DNA of 64,000 nt from Panacagrimonas sp052387695. GTDB taxonomy: Bacteria; Pseudomonadota; Gammaproteobacteria; Nevskiales; Nevskiaceae. This document shows, piece after piece, positions 49,076 through 57,381 of the stretch. Position numbers and translations under genes: made by a program. The notes beneath the pieces were generated by a model. It searched no databases and was not told the origin of the DNA. It saw only the letters and a program-made list of their open reading frames with translations. Location of the stretch: assembly GCA_052387695.1 (NCBI GenBank), contig JBQTIX010000076.1, forward strand, positions 21,290 through 85,289. Direction: 5' to 3'. The stretch's first letter is position 1. Each line of letters starts with the position of its first letter.

Positions 49076-49972
49076 ATGAGCTACGAAAACATCCTGTTTC
49101 AAAGTGACAACGGCATCGCCCGCATCACGCTCAATCGCCCGGACCGGCTCAACAGCTTCACCATGGCGATGCACGAGGAGCTGCGCGACGCCCTCAGCAA
49201 GGTGAAAGCGGACAAGACCGCGCGCGTTCTGCTGATGACCGGTGCCGGCCGCGGCTTCTGTGCCGGTCAGGACCTGTCCGATCGGGCCGTCGCGCCCCGG
49301 CAGCGACACGGTGCCGTGAGCGAAGCGAGCGTGGGTGCGGGAGCTGCCGGTTCGCCCGCCTCCCGCACCCCCTTGCCGACGCAAGACACCGTGTCGGCGG
49401 GCGGTGGCAAGGCGGTTGATCTCGGCGAGACCGTGCTGAAGTGGTGGGCGCCGCTGGCGATGAGCCTGCGGACGCTGCCGATGCCGGTCGTGTCCGCCGT
49501 CAACGGCGTGGCGGCCGGTGCAGGTGCGAATGTCGCGCTCGCCGGGGACATCGTTATTGCTACGAAGTCCGCGAGCTTCATCCAGCCCTTCTGCAAACTC
49601 GGATTGATCCCGGACACCGGCGGCACCTGGATTCTGCCGCGACTGCTCGGCACCGCGCGCGCGATGGGTCTGGCGATGCTGGGCGACAAGCTCAGCGCCG
49701 ATCAGGCGCAGGAGTGGGGCCTGATCTGGAAGTCGGTCGAAGACGCCAAGTTCAAGGATGAGGTCGAGGCCCTGCTGACGCACCTGTCGCAGGCGCCGAC
49801 CCGCGGCCTGGCACGCACCAAGGAGCTGATCCTTGGCAGCGGTTCGCTGACCCTGGAAGAAGCGCTGGCGCGCGAGGCCGCGGCCATGCGCGAACTGGGC
49901 TTCAGCGACGATTACAAGGAGGGCGTCAGTGCCTTCATGGAAAAGCGCAGCGCGAAATTCACCGGGCAGTGA
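49076..49972 (+). CDS. paaG: 1,2-epoxyphenylacetyl-CoA isomerase PaaG with a palindrome-encoded insert
   Basis: A 298-residue crotonase that turns the ring epoxide of phenylacetyl-CoA into oxepin-CoA. Family marks are GRGFCAGQDLSDR, AVNGVAAGAGANVALAGDIV and the catalytic aspartate D180 in KLGLIPDTGGTW. Typical PaaG has about 262 residues. The excess is a 31-residue stretch (77-107, HGAVSEASVGAGAAGSP... to DTVS) between DLSDRAV and VDLGETVLKWW, encoded by a palindromic element in frame. Gly/Ala/Ser-rich composition suggests a surface loop. Whether activity is affected is unknown. The ending YKEGVSAFMEKRSAKFTGQ matches PaaG. Confidence 0.93.
   Translation: MSYENILFQSDNGIARITLNRPDRLNSFTMAMHEELRDALSKVKADKTARVLLMTGAGRGFCAGQDLSDRAVAPRQRHGAVSEASVGAGAAGSPASRTPLPTQDTVSAGGGKAVDLGETVLKWWAPLAMSLRTLPMPVVSAVNGVAAGAGANVALAGDIVIATKSASFIQPFCKLGLIPDTGGTWILPRLLGTARAMGLAMLGDKLSADQAQEWGLIWKSVEDAKFKDEVEALLTHLSQAPTRGLARTKELILGSGSLTLEEALAREAAAMRELGFSDDYKEGVSAFMEKRSAKFTGQ
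49304..49396. repeat. Palindromic element inserted in frame in paaG
   Basis: CGACACGGTG (49304-49313) and CACCGTGTCG (49387-49396) are exact inverse ends. Nested inside are GGGTGCGGGAG (49333-49343) and CTCCCGCACCC (49360-49370), also exact. The 93-base unit is a multiple of three and holds no stop in the paaG frame. It corresponds to the region where this PaaG is longer than its relatives. Confidence 0.85.
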
Positions 49973-50009
49973 GTCCTAACGGCCATGGCGTGAACGGCGC
50001 CCCGGAAAA

Positions 50010-50122
50010 TGAATCTCGCAGCGGCATGGCCGCCCTCTCCCCTCCACCGGCTACTGCCGCTGGTTCCCCCCTCTCCCGCAAAAGCGCAGGAGAGGGGCGT
50101 CGGCCTCGCTTCGCGAGATTCA
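50010..50122. repeat. Palindromic repeat between paaG and the thioesterase gene
   Basis: TGAATCTCG (50010-50018) and CGAGATTCA (50114-50122) are exact inverse ends. Inside, CCCCTCTCCCGC and GCAGGAGAGGGG form a hairpin around AAAA. It fills most of the 160-base spacer and ends 10 bases before the next ATG, which lacks a strong ribosome-binding site. Confidence 0.8.
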
Positions 50123-50132
50123 CGTTGAAGCC

Positions 50133-50618
50133 ATGACGAAGCGGGACAAGACTCTGACCATGAGCGTGCTCATGACCGCGGACATGGCCAACTTCGGTGG
50201 CAATGTTCACGGCGGCAAGATTCTCTCGTTGCTCGACAGCGTGGCCTACGCCTGTGCCTCGCGTTACTGCAAGCGCTACGTGGTGACCCTGTCGCTGGAC
50301 CAGATGTTTTTCAAGGAGCCGATCCACGTCGGCGACCTGGTGACGTTCAAGGCCTGCATCAACTACACCGGCAAGACCTCGATGGAAGTCGGCATCCGGG
50401 TGGAAGCCGAGCACATCCGCACCGGTCGGCGCCGTCACACCAACACCTGTTACTTCACGATGGTGGCGCTGGACGACGAGCGCAACCCGACCGAAGTGCC
50501 AGCGTTGGACGTTGATACCGACGAGGAACGCGAGCGCTGCGCCGACGCCGAACACCGACGCGATCAGCGCAAGGCGAACGCGCTGCGCAGCAAGACGAGC
50601 CGAGGGACATCCGAATGA
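50133..50618 (+). CDS. Hotdog-fold acyl-CoA thioesterase (YciA/BFIT-like)
   Basis: A 161-residue thioesterase of the hotdog fold. The pattern MSVLMTADMANFGGNVHGGK and ILSLLDSVAYACASRYCKRY includes the N-x-x-G-x-x-H-G-G active-site segment. The C-terminal 30 residues are charged (DTDEERERCADAEHRRDQRK). It would hydrolyse acyl-CoA esters in the cytoplasm. It is not one of the canonical paa enzymes; it overlaps paaI by ATGA and may be a second safety valve for dead-end CoA esters. The start at 50133 has only a weak ribosome-binding site. Confidence 0.87.
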   Translation: MTKRDKTLTMSVLMTADMANFGGNVHGGKILSLLDSVAYACASRYCKRYVVTLSLDQMFFKEPIHVGDLVTFKACINYTGKTSMEVGIRVEAEHIRTGRRRHTNTCYFTMVALDDERNPTEVPALDVDTDEERERCADAEHRRDQRKANALRSKTSRGTSE

Positions 50619-51067
50619 ACCAAGAAAAAAATCCCGCGGCCGACGCGGCTGTCGAACTGGCCCGTCGAGTGGGGCAGGCGATGTTCGATCGCGATACCAC
50701 CACGCAGGGTTTGGGCATGCGCATCGAGGACATCGGTCCCGGCACCGCGCGCCTGAGCATGGTGGTGCGTGGCGACATGCTCAACGGGCACCGCATCTGC
50801 CATGGCGGCTTCATGTTCACGCTCGCCGACAGCGCTTTTGCTTTCGCCTGCAACAGTCGCAACGAGGCCACGGTGGCGGCCGGTTGCAGCATCGAATTCC
50901 TGCGCCCGGTTGCGGAAGGTGAAACGCTCACTGCCATCGCGCAGGAGCGCGTGCTCTCGGGGCGCACTGGCATCTACGACATCACGCTCGTCGATTCCGG
51001 GGGGCAACCCGTGGCCCTGTTCCGCGGCAAGTCGGCGCGCATCAAAGGCGAGGTGATCGCGTCCTGA
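50615..51067 (+). CDS. paaI: Hydroxyphenylacetyl-CoA thioesterase PaaI
   Basis: A 150-residue hotdog thioesterase. The active-site stretch GDMLNGHRICHGGFMFTLAD carries the N-G-x-x-x-x-H-G-G motif and the nearby aspartate. In E. coli, PaaI hydrolyses ring-hydroxylated or ring-opened CoA esters to release trapped CoA. The start ATG at 50615 overlaps the previous stop by ATGA. A 144-base gap follows before paaK, with no clear terminator. Confidence 0.93.
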   Translation: MNQEKNPAADAAVELARRVGQAMFDRDTTTQGLGMRIEDIGPGTARLSMVVRGDMLNGHRICHGGFMFTLADSAFAFACNSRNEATVAAGCSIEFLRPVAEGETLTAIAQERVLSGRTGIYDITLVDSGGQPVALFRGKSARIKGEVIAS

Positions 51068-51211
51068 GGAAACGCTGGGCTGAGCGCGCGAACCCAAACA
51101 TCGCCGTTCCGGTGGATTGGTGAGGGGTCCGCAAGCTCGCTCCAAGCTACGCAGACGGTCTAGCAACGTGCCGGCAACCGAGTTGCCGGCCCAATACGGA
51201 GGAAGAAACAC

Positions 51212-52534
51212 ATGCAAACCCGACAGGCCCTGCGAGAAGCCATGCTGGAACCCATCGAGCGCGCGAGCAAGGACGAATTGCAGGCCCTGCAACTCGAGCG
51301 GATGAAATGGTCGCTGCACCACGCCTACGACAACGTGCCGCATTTCCGCGGAAGCTTCGATGCCGCGGGCGCACATCCGGACGATCTGAAGAGCCTGTCC
51401 GACCTGGCGAAATTCCCCTTCATGACCAAGAAGGATCTTCGCGACAACTACCCTTTCAATCTGTTCGCCGTGCCGCGCGAAAAAGTCGTACGCGTGCATG
51501 CGTCGAGCGGCACCACGGGCAAGCCGACCGTGGTCGGGTATACCGCCAAGGATATCGACACCTGGGCCAACGTCGTGGCGCGCAGCATCCGCGCGGCCGG
51601 CGGCGCGCCCGGCGACATCATTCATATCGCCTATGGCTACGGCCTGTTTACCGGCGGAATGGGTGCGCACTACGGCGCCGAGCGCCTCGGCTGTACCGTG
51701 ATTCCCATGTCCGGCGGACAGACCGAAAAGCAGGTGCAACTGATTCAGGACTTCAAGCCCGACATCATCATGGTCACGCCCTCGTACATGCTCAACATCA
51801 TCGAGGAGTTCGAGCGCCAGGGTCTGGATCCCGCTGCGTGCAGCCTGCGGGTCGGCATCTTCGGCGCCGAGCCCTGGACCAATGCGATGCGCCAGGCGAT
51901 CGAGACGCGCGCCGGCATCGACGCGGTGGACATCTACGGCCTGTCGGAAGTAATGGGGCCGGGTGTGGCCAGCGAGTGCGTGGAAACCAAGGACGGCCCG
52001 GTGATCTGGGAAGACCATTTCTATCCGGAGATCATCAACCCCGTCACGGGTGAAGTGCTGCCGGATGGCGAGGAAGGCGAACTGGTCTTCACTTCCCTGA
52101 CCAAGGAAGCGTTGCCGGTGATCCGTTACCGCACGCGCGATCTCACGCGACTGCTGCCGCCGACCTCGCGCTCCATGCGCCGCATCGGCAAGATCACTGG
52201 CCGCTCCGACGACATGCTGATCATCCGCGGCGTGAACGTGTTCCCCACGCAGATCGAAGAATTGATCCTGAAGATCCCGCAGCTCGCGCCGCACTACCTG
52301 ATCGAGGTCGCTCGTGAGGGCAATCTGGACCAGGTATCGGTCGCGGTGGAGATCAATACCGCCTGGTGCAACGCCTGCGCCGAGGAGCGGCAGGGCTACG
52401 CACAGGCCCTGGCCCAGGCGGTGAAAGCCTATGTCGGAGTGAGCGTCGCCGTGCGCGTGAACGACCCCGGCGTGCTGGAGCGCTCGGCGGGAAAGGCGCG
52501 GCATGTGATCGACAGGCGGCCGAAGAATCTGTAA
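51212..52534 (+). CDS. paaK: Phenylacetate-CoA ligase
   Basis: A 440-residue AMP-forming ligase that activates phenylacetate to phenylacetyl-CoA, the first step of the pathway. Family marks are VHASSGTTGKPTVVGYTAKD, IYGLSEVMGPGVASEC and RTRDLTRLLPP. The C-terminal region has RSDDMLIIRGVNVFPTQIEE and the terminal RSAGKARHVIDRR. Length and motifs match PaaK. GAGGAAG precedes the ATG. It lies near the end of the operon rather than the front, as in several proteobacteria. Confidence 0.97.
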   Translation: MQTRQALREAMLEPIERASKDELQALQLERMKWSLHHAYDNVPHFRGSFDAAGAHPDDLKSLSDLAKFPFMTKKDLRDNYPFNLFAVPREKVVRVHASSGTTGKPTVVGYTAKDIDTWANVVARSIRAAGGAPGDIIHIAYGYGLFTGGMGAHYGAERLGCTVIPMSGGQTEKQVQLIQDFKPDIIMVTPSYMLNIIEEFERQGLDPAACSLRVGIFGAEPWTNAMRQAIETRAGIDAVDIYGLSEVMGPGVASECVETKDGPVIWEDHFYPEIINPVTGEVLPDGEEGELVFTSLTKEALPVIRYRTRDLTRLLPPTSRSMRRIGKITGRSDDMLIIRGVNVFPTQIEELILKIPQLAPHYLIEVAREGNLDQVSVAVEINTAWCNACAEERQGYAQALAQAVKAYVGVSVAVRVNDPGVLERSAGKARHVIDRRPKNL

Positions 52535-52572
52535 CGGCGCCCTGGCCTGAAACCATCTGAAGGAAACAAATC

Positions 52573-53778
52573 ATGAAACAGGCATTCATCTGCGACGCCG
52601 TTCGCACCCCTTTCGGCCGTTACGGCGGTGCGCTCGCGAACCTGCGGGCCGACGATCTCGGCGCGCTGCCGATCGCTGCGCTGATGAAGCGCAATCCCGG
52701 AGTCGACTGGGCGGCAGTGGACGATGTGATCTATGGTTGTGCCAACCAGGCGGGCGAGGACAACCGCAACGTCGCGCGCATGGCCGCGCTACTCGCGGGC
52801 CTGCCGCAGGCCGTGCCGGGTGTCACCGTCAATCGGCTCTGCGGTTCGAGTCTCGATGCCGTGGGTATCGCGGCGCGGGCGATCAAATCCGGCGAGACGG
52901 AGCTGATGCTGGCGGGCGGCGTGGAAAGCATGACGCGTGCGCCGTTCGTGATGGGCAAGGCGGACTCGGCGTTTTCGCGCGTGGCGAAGATCGAGGACAC
53001 CACCATCGGCTGGCGTTTCGTCAATCCCCTGCTCAAGAGCCGCTATGGAATCGACTCCATGCCGGAGACGGCGGAGAACGTGGCCGGGAAATTCAGTATC
53101 TCGCGTGCCGACCAGGACTTGTTTGCGCTGCGCAGCCAGCAGCGCTGGGCGAAGTCGAGCGAGGCCGGTTTCTTCGAGCGCGAGATCGTGCCGGTCGCGC
53201 TGCCACAAAAGAAGGGGGAGACGATGTTCTGCCGCACCGACGAACACCCCCGGCCCGATACGACGCTGGAGATGCTCGCCAGGCTCAAGGGCATCGTGAA
53301 GGACGGCGGCACGGTCACGGCGGGCAATGCCTCCGGTGTCAACGACGGCGCCTGTGCGGTGCTGCTCGCCTCGGAAGCCGCGACGAAGCGCTACGGCCTC
53401 GCGCCGCGTGCGCGCGTGATAGCGATGGCGACGGTGGGGCTGGAGCCGCACATCATGGGTTTCGGCCCGGCACCGGCGACGCGACGCGTGCTGGAACTGG
53501 CCGGCCTGAAGCTCAAGCAGATGGACGTGATCGAACTCAACGAAGCTTTCGCCGCGCAGGGTCTCGCCGTCATGCGCGATCTCGGACTGCCCGACGACGC
53601 CGGGCACGTCAACCCGAACGGCGGCGCGATTGCCATCGGCCATCCGCTGGGGGCCTCCGGCGCTCGGCTGGTCACGACGGCGATCAACCAGCTCGAACGC
53701 ATCCAGGGCCATTACGCGCTGTGCACGATGTGCATCGGCGTAGGGCAGGGGATTGCGCTGGTGATCGAGCGGGTGTGA
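52573..53778 (+). CDS. paaJ: 3-oxoadipyl-CoA/3-oxo-5,6-dehydrosuberyl-CoA thiolase
   Basis: A 401-residue thiolase that cleaves the C8 and C6 beta-keto CoA intermediates to acetyl-CoA and succinyl-CoA. The nucleophile cysteine is in VNRLCGSSLDAVGIAARAIK; NEAFAAQGLAVMRDLGLPD and NPNGGAIAIGHPLGASGARL carry the active-site histidine. The general-base cysteine is in LCTMCIGVGQGIALVIERV. It resembles PcaF/PaaJ. It is the last paa gene; its final 67 bases overlap the convergent AraC-type gene. Confidence 0.96.
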   Translation: MKQAFICDAVRTPFGRYGGALANLRADDLGALPIAALMKRNPGVDWAAVDDVIYGCANQAGEDNRNVARMAALLAGLPQAVPGVTVNRLCGSSLDAVGIAARAIKSGETELMLAGGVESMTRAPFVMGKADSAFSRVAKIEDTTIGWRFVNPLLKSRYGIDSMPETAENVAGKFSISRADQDLFALRSQQRWAKSSEAGFFEREIVPVALPQKKGETMFCRTDEHPRPDTTLEMLARLKGIVKDGGTVTAGNASGVNDGACAVLLASEAATKRYGLAPRARVIAMATVGLEPHIMGFGPAPATRRVLELAGLKLKQMDVIELNEAFAAQGLAVMRDLGLPDDAGHVNPNGGAIAIGHPLGASGARLVTTAINQLERIQGHYALCTMCIGVGQGIALVIERV

Positions 53779-54233
53779 GCGTTTGGGGCTGCGGTGCCGC
53801 GGCGCCCCAGGCTTGCATTGCGCAGTTGCTGCGGAGAAACGCCGTACCGGCTTGCGAACTGGCGGCTAAGAGTGGATGCGTGCAGGAAGCCGAAATCCAG
53901 CGCGATGTCCGTGATCTTGCGGTGCTGATGGCGCGGATCGCGCAGGGTCTGCCTGCAACACTCCAGGCGCTGGTCGCGAATCGCCTGTTGCGGTTTGAGA
54001 CCGTGCTCCTCGAACAATAGATACAGCGCCCGGCGCGACATGTGGACGGCTGAAGCGATCGCGTCGGGGCTCAGGTCCGGTTCTTCGATGCGTTGACGAA
54101 TCACCGCCAGCGCCTTGTCCAGCCGGACGCTGCGCGAGCGCTGCAGGAACGCCCCTGCATCGGCCACCGGCGTTCGGCTCCAGTGACTGATCGGGTAGGG
54201 GTCGCAGTTGTCCATCGGTTCCAGCAAGCTCAT
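53712..54233 (-). CDS. Short AraC-type regulator (DNA-binding domain only)
   Basis: A 173-residue protein containing the two helix-turn-helix units of AraC/XylS regulators: LSPDAIASAVHMSRRALYLL and ITDIALDFGFLHASTLSRQF, ending FASRYGVSPQQLR. There is only a short N-terminal region (about 35 residues) and no ligand-binding domain, and no remnant of one was seen upstream. The ATG at 54233 follows GGAGGAG; a GTG at 54254 is also in frame. The 3' end runs 67 bases into paaJ. It is divergent from the LAL regulator, with a perfect palindrome between them. It may control either the alkane or the phenylacetate genes. Confidence 0.78.
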   Translation of the reverse strand: MSLLEPMDNCDPYPISHWSRTPVADAGAFLQRSRSVRLDKALAVIRQRIEEPDLSPDAIASAVHMSRRALYLLFEEHGLKPQQAIRDQRLECCRQTLRDPRHQHRKITDIALDFGFLHASTLSRQFASRYGVSPQQLRNASLGRRGTAAPNAHTRSITSAIPCPTPMHIVHSA

Positions 54234-54332
54234 CCGCCACTCCTCCTGTCTCACGACTGTGTCCGGCCGGGGCCAGCGTCGTTGGTCTGTGTGAGCGGCA
54301 GTTTCCCCCGGGGCAGCGTACAGAACGCCGCT

Positions 54333-54372
54333 CTTTCGATAGGGATCGGGTATTCACCTACCCTATCGAAAG
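54333..54372. promoter_or_regulatory. Perfect 12-bp inverted repeat in the AraC/LAL divergent gap
   Basis: CTTTCGATAGGG (54333-54344) and CCCTATCGAAAG (54361-54372) are exact inverse repeats, 16 bases apart. They lie about 100 bases from each divergent start. A dyad of this quality in a regulator-regulator gap suggests an operator, but a folded transcript or mobile repeat is not excluded. Confidence 0.6.
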
Positions 54373-54464
54373 GTAGGCAGATGAGTAAGATCGGGGACCC
54401 TGTGAGCGTGCTCACGAGAGAAAGGGCGTCGACCAAGCCCTCGCAAAAGTGGAGTGGAATGTAG

Positions 54465-57242
54465 ATGTCGGCATTCGACGCCGGGATGCTGCTGGAAGGA
54501 CTGGTCGCGACCAAGCTCGTCGCACCGGCGCCCGATCAGCGCGCCATCGCGCGCGACGCGCTGGTCGAGCAGCAGCTCGACGAGACGCGCCGCAGCCCGG
54601 TGCTGGCCATCGTCGCGCCGGCTGGCTCGGGCAAATCCACGCTCATGGCCCAGCTTTATGCCGCCTTCGGCGAGCGTGAGGTCGCGACCTGCTGGCTGAG
54701 CCTCGACGCCGAGGACAACGATCCGGCGACCTTTGCGATCTATTTCATCTGCGCGCTCAACGGCATCGACGAGTCCTTCGCGCGCGACGAACTGGTCGCG
54801 CTCAAGTCCAATCCCGTCCGCGATTTCGACCAGTTGTTCGATCGGCTGATCGGGCATCTGTCCAGCCTGTCTGAGCCGAGCGCGGTGTTCCTCGACGATT
54901 TTCAGCACCTCGGCGAAGAACGCATCGTCCGCTTTCTCGACAAGCTCATCGCACGCCTGCCGCGCAGCCTGCGCCTGGTGATTGCGAGTCGGGCCAGCCT
55001 GCCCCTGCAACTGGCGCGCATGCGCGTGGCCGGCGCGCTGGGCGAGATCGGACAGGAGGAACTCAACTTCGACACGTTGCAGGCCGGGCAATTCCTCAAG
55101 CGTTTTCACGAAATCGAACTGTCACCCGGCGACCTCGGCGCCCTGCTCGAATCCACCGAAGGATGGCCGACCGGCGTGCAGCTCGCGGCGCTGGCCCTGC
55201 ACCGGCACAAGGGCCCGGCGTCCGAGCTGATCAAGACCTTTTCCGGTCGTGATCGCGGCCTCATCAGCTACCTGGTAGAGAGCGTGATCCGCGCGCAGCA
55301 CGAGTCCGTCCGCACGTTCCTCCTGCGTACCTCGCCGCTACGCCGCATGTGCCGCGAGCTGTGCCGGGCCGCTACCGGCCAGGCCGACAGCGACGGGATG
55401 CTCGACTACGTCGGCCGCGCGAATCTGTTCCTGATTCCCCTGGATCGAGACGGTCAGTGGTATCGCTACCACCACCTGTTCGCAGAATTTTTGCAGAACG
55501 AATTCCGCTGCACGGAGCCGGACGAATACCGGCGCAGTTGTGATCGCGCGGCGAAGTGGTGCGAAGCAAACGGTCTGGAGGCCGAAGCGATCCGCTATGC
55601 CCTGGATGCAGAGCAGTTTGAAGATGCGGCGGGGATGATTGCCCGTCACGCCGTGGCCGCCTCGATGTTTCGTGGCGATCACTACACCGTGCTGGACTGG
55701 ATGCGCCGACTGCCTGCGGAGTTTCACGCGCGTCGGCCGGAAATTCTGCTGAGCCATGCCTGGTCCTGCGCGTTCTCGCGCCGCACCACGCAGGCGATGG
55801 AGATCTCGCAGCGCGTCCTCGATGAGATCGAAGCGAAGCCGGCGGATCGCTGGGGTTTGTCAGAGGACGAGCGCGACCGCATCCGGCTGTGGACGCTCAC
55901 CGTGCAGGCCGCGACCCAGGCCTGCGCCGACGACATCGAGGACTGCCTGGCGCGCGCCATCGCCCTGCGGCCCAGGGTGCCGGACAGCGAACCGTTCTTC
56001 ATCGCCACGCTGTCCAACTGCCTGAGCTACAGCTATTTCGCGAAGCGCGACTTCGAGCGCAGCCGGCACGCCGCCATCGCCGCACACGAATGCGGACATC
56101 GCGCCGACGCCGGATATCTTTCCGGCTGGGGCGATTTCCTGCACGGCCTGATCAATGTCGAACTCGGTCGCCTGCGCGAGGCCGAGCGGTTCGGGAAGCG
56201 CGTGCGACAGGATTCGGAGGCCCTCGGGCTCGGCCAGAAAAACTATGTCGCCGGCCTGTCGGCGTTGCTGAATACCGAGATTGCCATGCAGCGCTGCGCG
56301 TTCGAGACCGCAGGGACGTTGATCGGCGCCGGGCGCGCGTTCAAGGAAATCTTTGGCCCCGTCGAACCCCAGCTCGTCGCGTTGCGCAACGAGGCGCGTC
56401 TGCACGCCGTGAGCTCTCGATACGAACTGGCGCGCGAGGTGCTCCAGCACGGTCAGGACGCTGCCCTGCACGAGCAGCATCGCCGCCTGCAACGGGCGTT
56501 GTTGATCGAGGAAACCTCTGTGCAGTTGATGGCCGGTGATGTCGTGGGTGCGCGCGAGACGGCCGTGAAGGCCGGGTTGCAGGAAGATGGCCCGCCCCCC
56601 GCTGGAATGTTCCGGGGACAGCGTGACGCCCTCAAATTGCTGGAGGCCCGCATCCAGATTGCGGAAGAGAACCCCGGTTCGGCCTTGCGCATTCTGACCG
56701 GGCTGCAACAGGCGCGCGGCAGTGAGATCCGCGGCAGCTTCTTTCTCGCGGTGACGGCGAACCGCGCCGTGGCGCTGTGGAACAGCGGACGGGCCGCGGA
56801 CGCCGCACGCGAACTCGACCGCGCGCTGAACGCCGCGGCCGCGGAATTCCACGCCTATCCCATCATCGAAGCCGGGCGCGCTCTGCTGCCGGTGATCGAG
56901 TCCATCGTCGAGCGACGCTCCGAGGCCGGCACCGCGGAGCTTCGGCAGAAACTCGAACTCCAGAGCTGGCTAGCGTCCTTCCTGCGCGACGATTCGCCAG
57001 CGCTGCTTGCCACGGCGGACGCCGGGTCTGCCGGCAAGGCCGCCATCGTTGAGCGCCTGACCGGCCGCGAGGTGGAACTGCTGCGCCTGCTCCAGTCCGG
57101 TCTCGACAATCGCCAGCTCGCCGCGGCCTTGCTGGTGACGGAGGGCACGGTGAAATGGCACCTGCATAATGTCTACAGCAAGCTCGGGGTCCGCAGTCGC
57201 GGGGCCGCGCTCGCGCTGGCCAGCCAGCGCGGCTTGTTGTGA
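54465..57242 (+). CDS. Large ATP-binding LuxR-type (LAL) regulator, MalT/AlkS-like
   Basis: A 925-residue regulator. The Walker A motif APAGSGKST lies at residues 51-59; SAVFLDDFQHL is the Walker B. The N-terminal opening LVATKLVAPAP is typical of MalT/AlkS. The middle (about 400-830) is helical and repeat-like, as in MalT's ligand-sensing part. The C-terminal GerE helix-turn-helix reads LTGREVELLRLLQSGLDNRQ and VTEGTVKWHLHNVYSKLGVR. AlkS of Pseudomonas is a MalT relative that activates alkB in response to alkanes, and alkB follows here 139 bases downstream, so an alkane-sensing role is likely but inferred. Confidence 0.87.
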   Translation: MSAFDAGMLLEGLVATKLVAPAPDQRAIARDALVEQQLDETRRSPVLAIVAPAGSGKSTLMAQLYAAFGEREVATCWLSLDAEDNDPATFAIYFICALNGIDESFARDELVALKSNPVRDFDQLFDRLIGHLSSLSEPSAVFLDDFQHLGEERIVRFLDKLIARLPRSLRLVIASRASLPLQLARMRVAGALGEIGQEELNFDTLQAGQFLKRFHEIELSPGDLGALLESTEGWPTGVQLAALALHRHKGPASELIKTFSGRDRGLISYLVESVIRAQHESVRTFLLRTSPLRRMCRELCRAATGQADSDGMLDYVGRANLFLIPLDRDGQWYRYHHLFAEFLQNEFRCTEPDEYRRSCDRAAKWCEANGLEAEAIRYALDAEQFEDAAGMIARHAVAASMFRGDHYTVLDWMRRLPAEFHARRPEILLSHAWSCAFSRRTTQAMEISQRVLDEIEAKPADRWGLSEDERDRIRLWTLTVQAATQACADDIEDCLARAIALRPRVPDSEPFFIATLSNCLSYSYFAKRDFERSRHAAIAAHECGHRADAGYLSGWGDFLHGLINVELGRLREAERFGKRVRQDSEALGLGQKNYVAGLSALLNTEIAMQRCAFETAGTLIGAGRAFKEIFGPVEPQLVALRNEARLHAVSSRYELAREVLQHGQDAALHEQHRRLQRALLIEETSVQLMAGDVVGARETAVKAGLQEDGPPPAGMFRGQRDALKLLEARIQIAEENPGSALRILTGLQQARGSEIRGSFFLAVTANRAVALWNSGRAADAARELDRALNAAAAEFHAYPIIEAGRALLPVIESIVERRSEAGTAELRQKLELQSWLASFLRDDSPALLATADAGSAGKAAIVERLTGREVELLRLLQSGLDNRQLAAALLVTEGTVKWHLHNVYSKLGVRSRGAALALASQRGLL

Positions 57243-57381
57243 CGAAGCGTATGGAATGCACGCCCGATCAATTCCCATCCTGAACCGGGCTACATACTCC
57301 TGGTCACCGACGCCTGCGCTCGATGCCGCGTCGCTATGCGGGCATCGGCGTGACACCCGGCACCCATCGAAGGAGAAACAA

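Noticed and set aside
49304..49396. Frameshift or assembly error in paaG
   Set aside because: The reading frame and conserved residues continue on both sides, and the extra bases form an exact nested palindrome of a length divisible by three. An insertion fits better.
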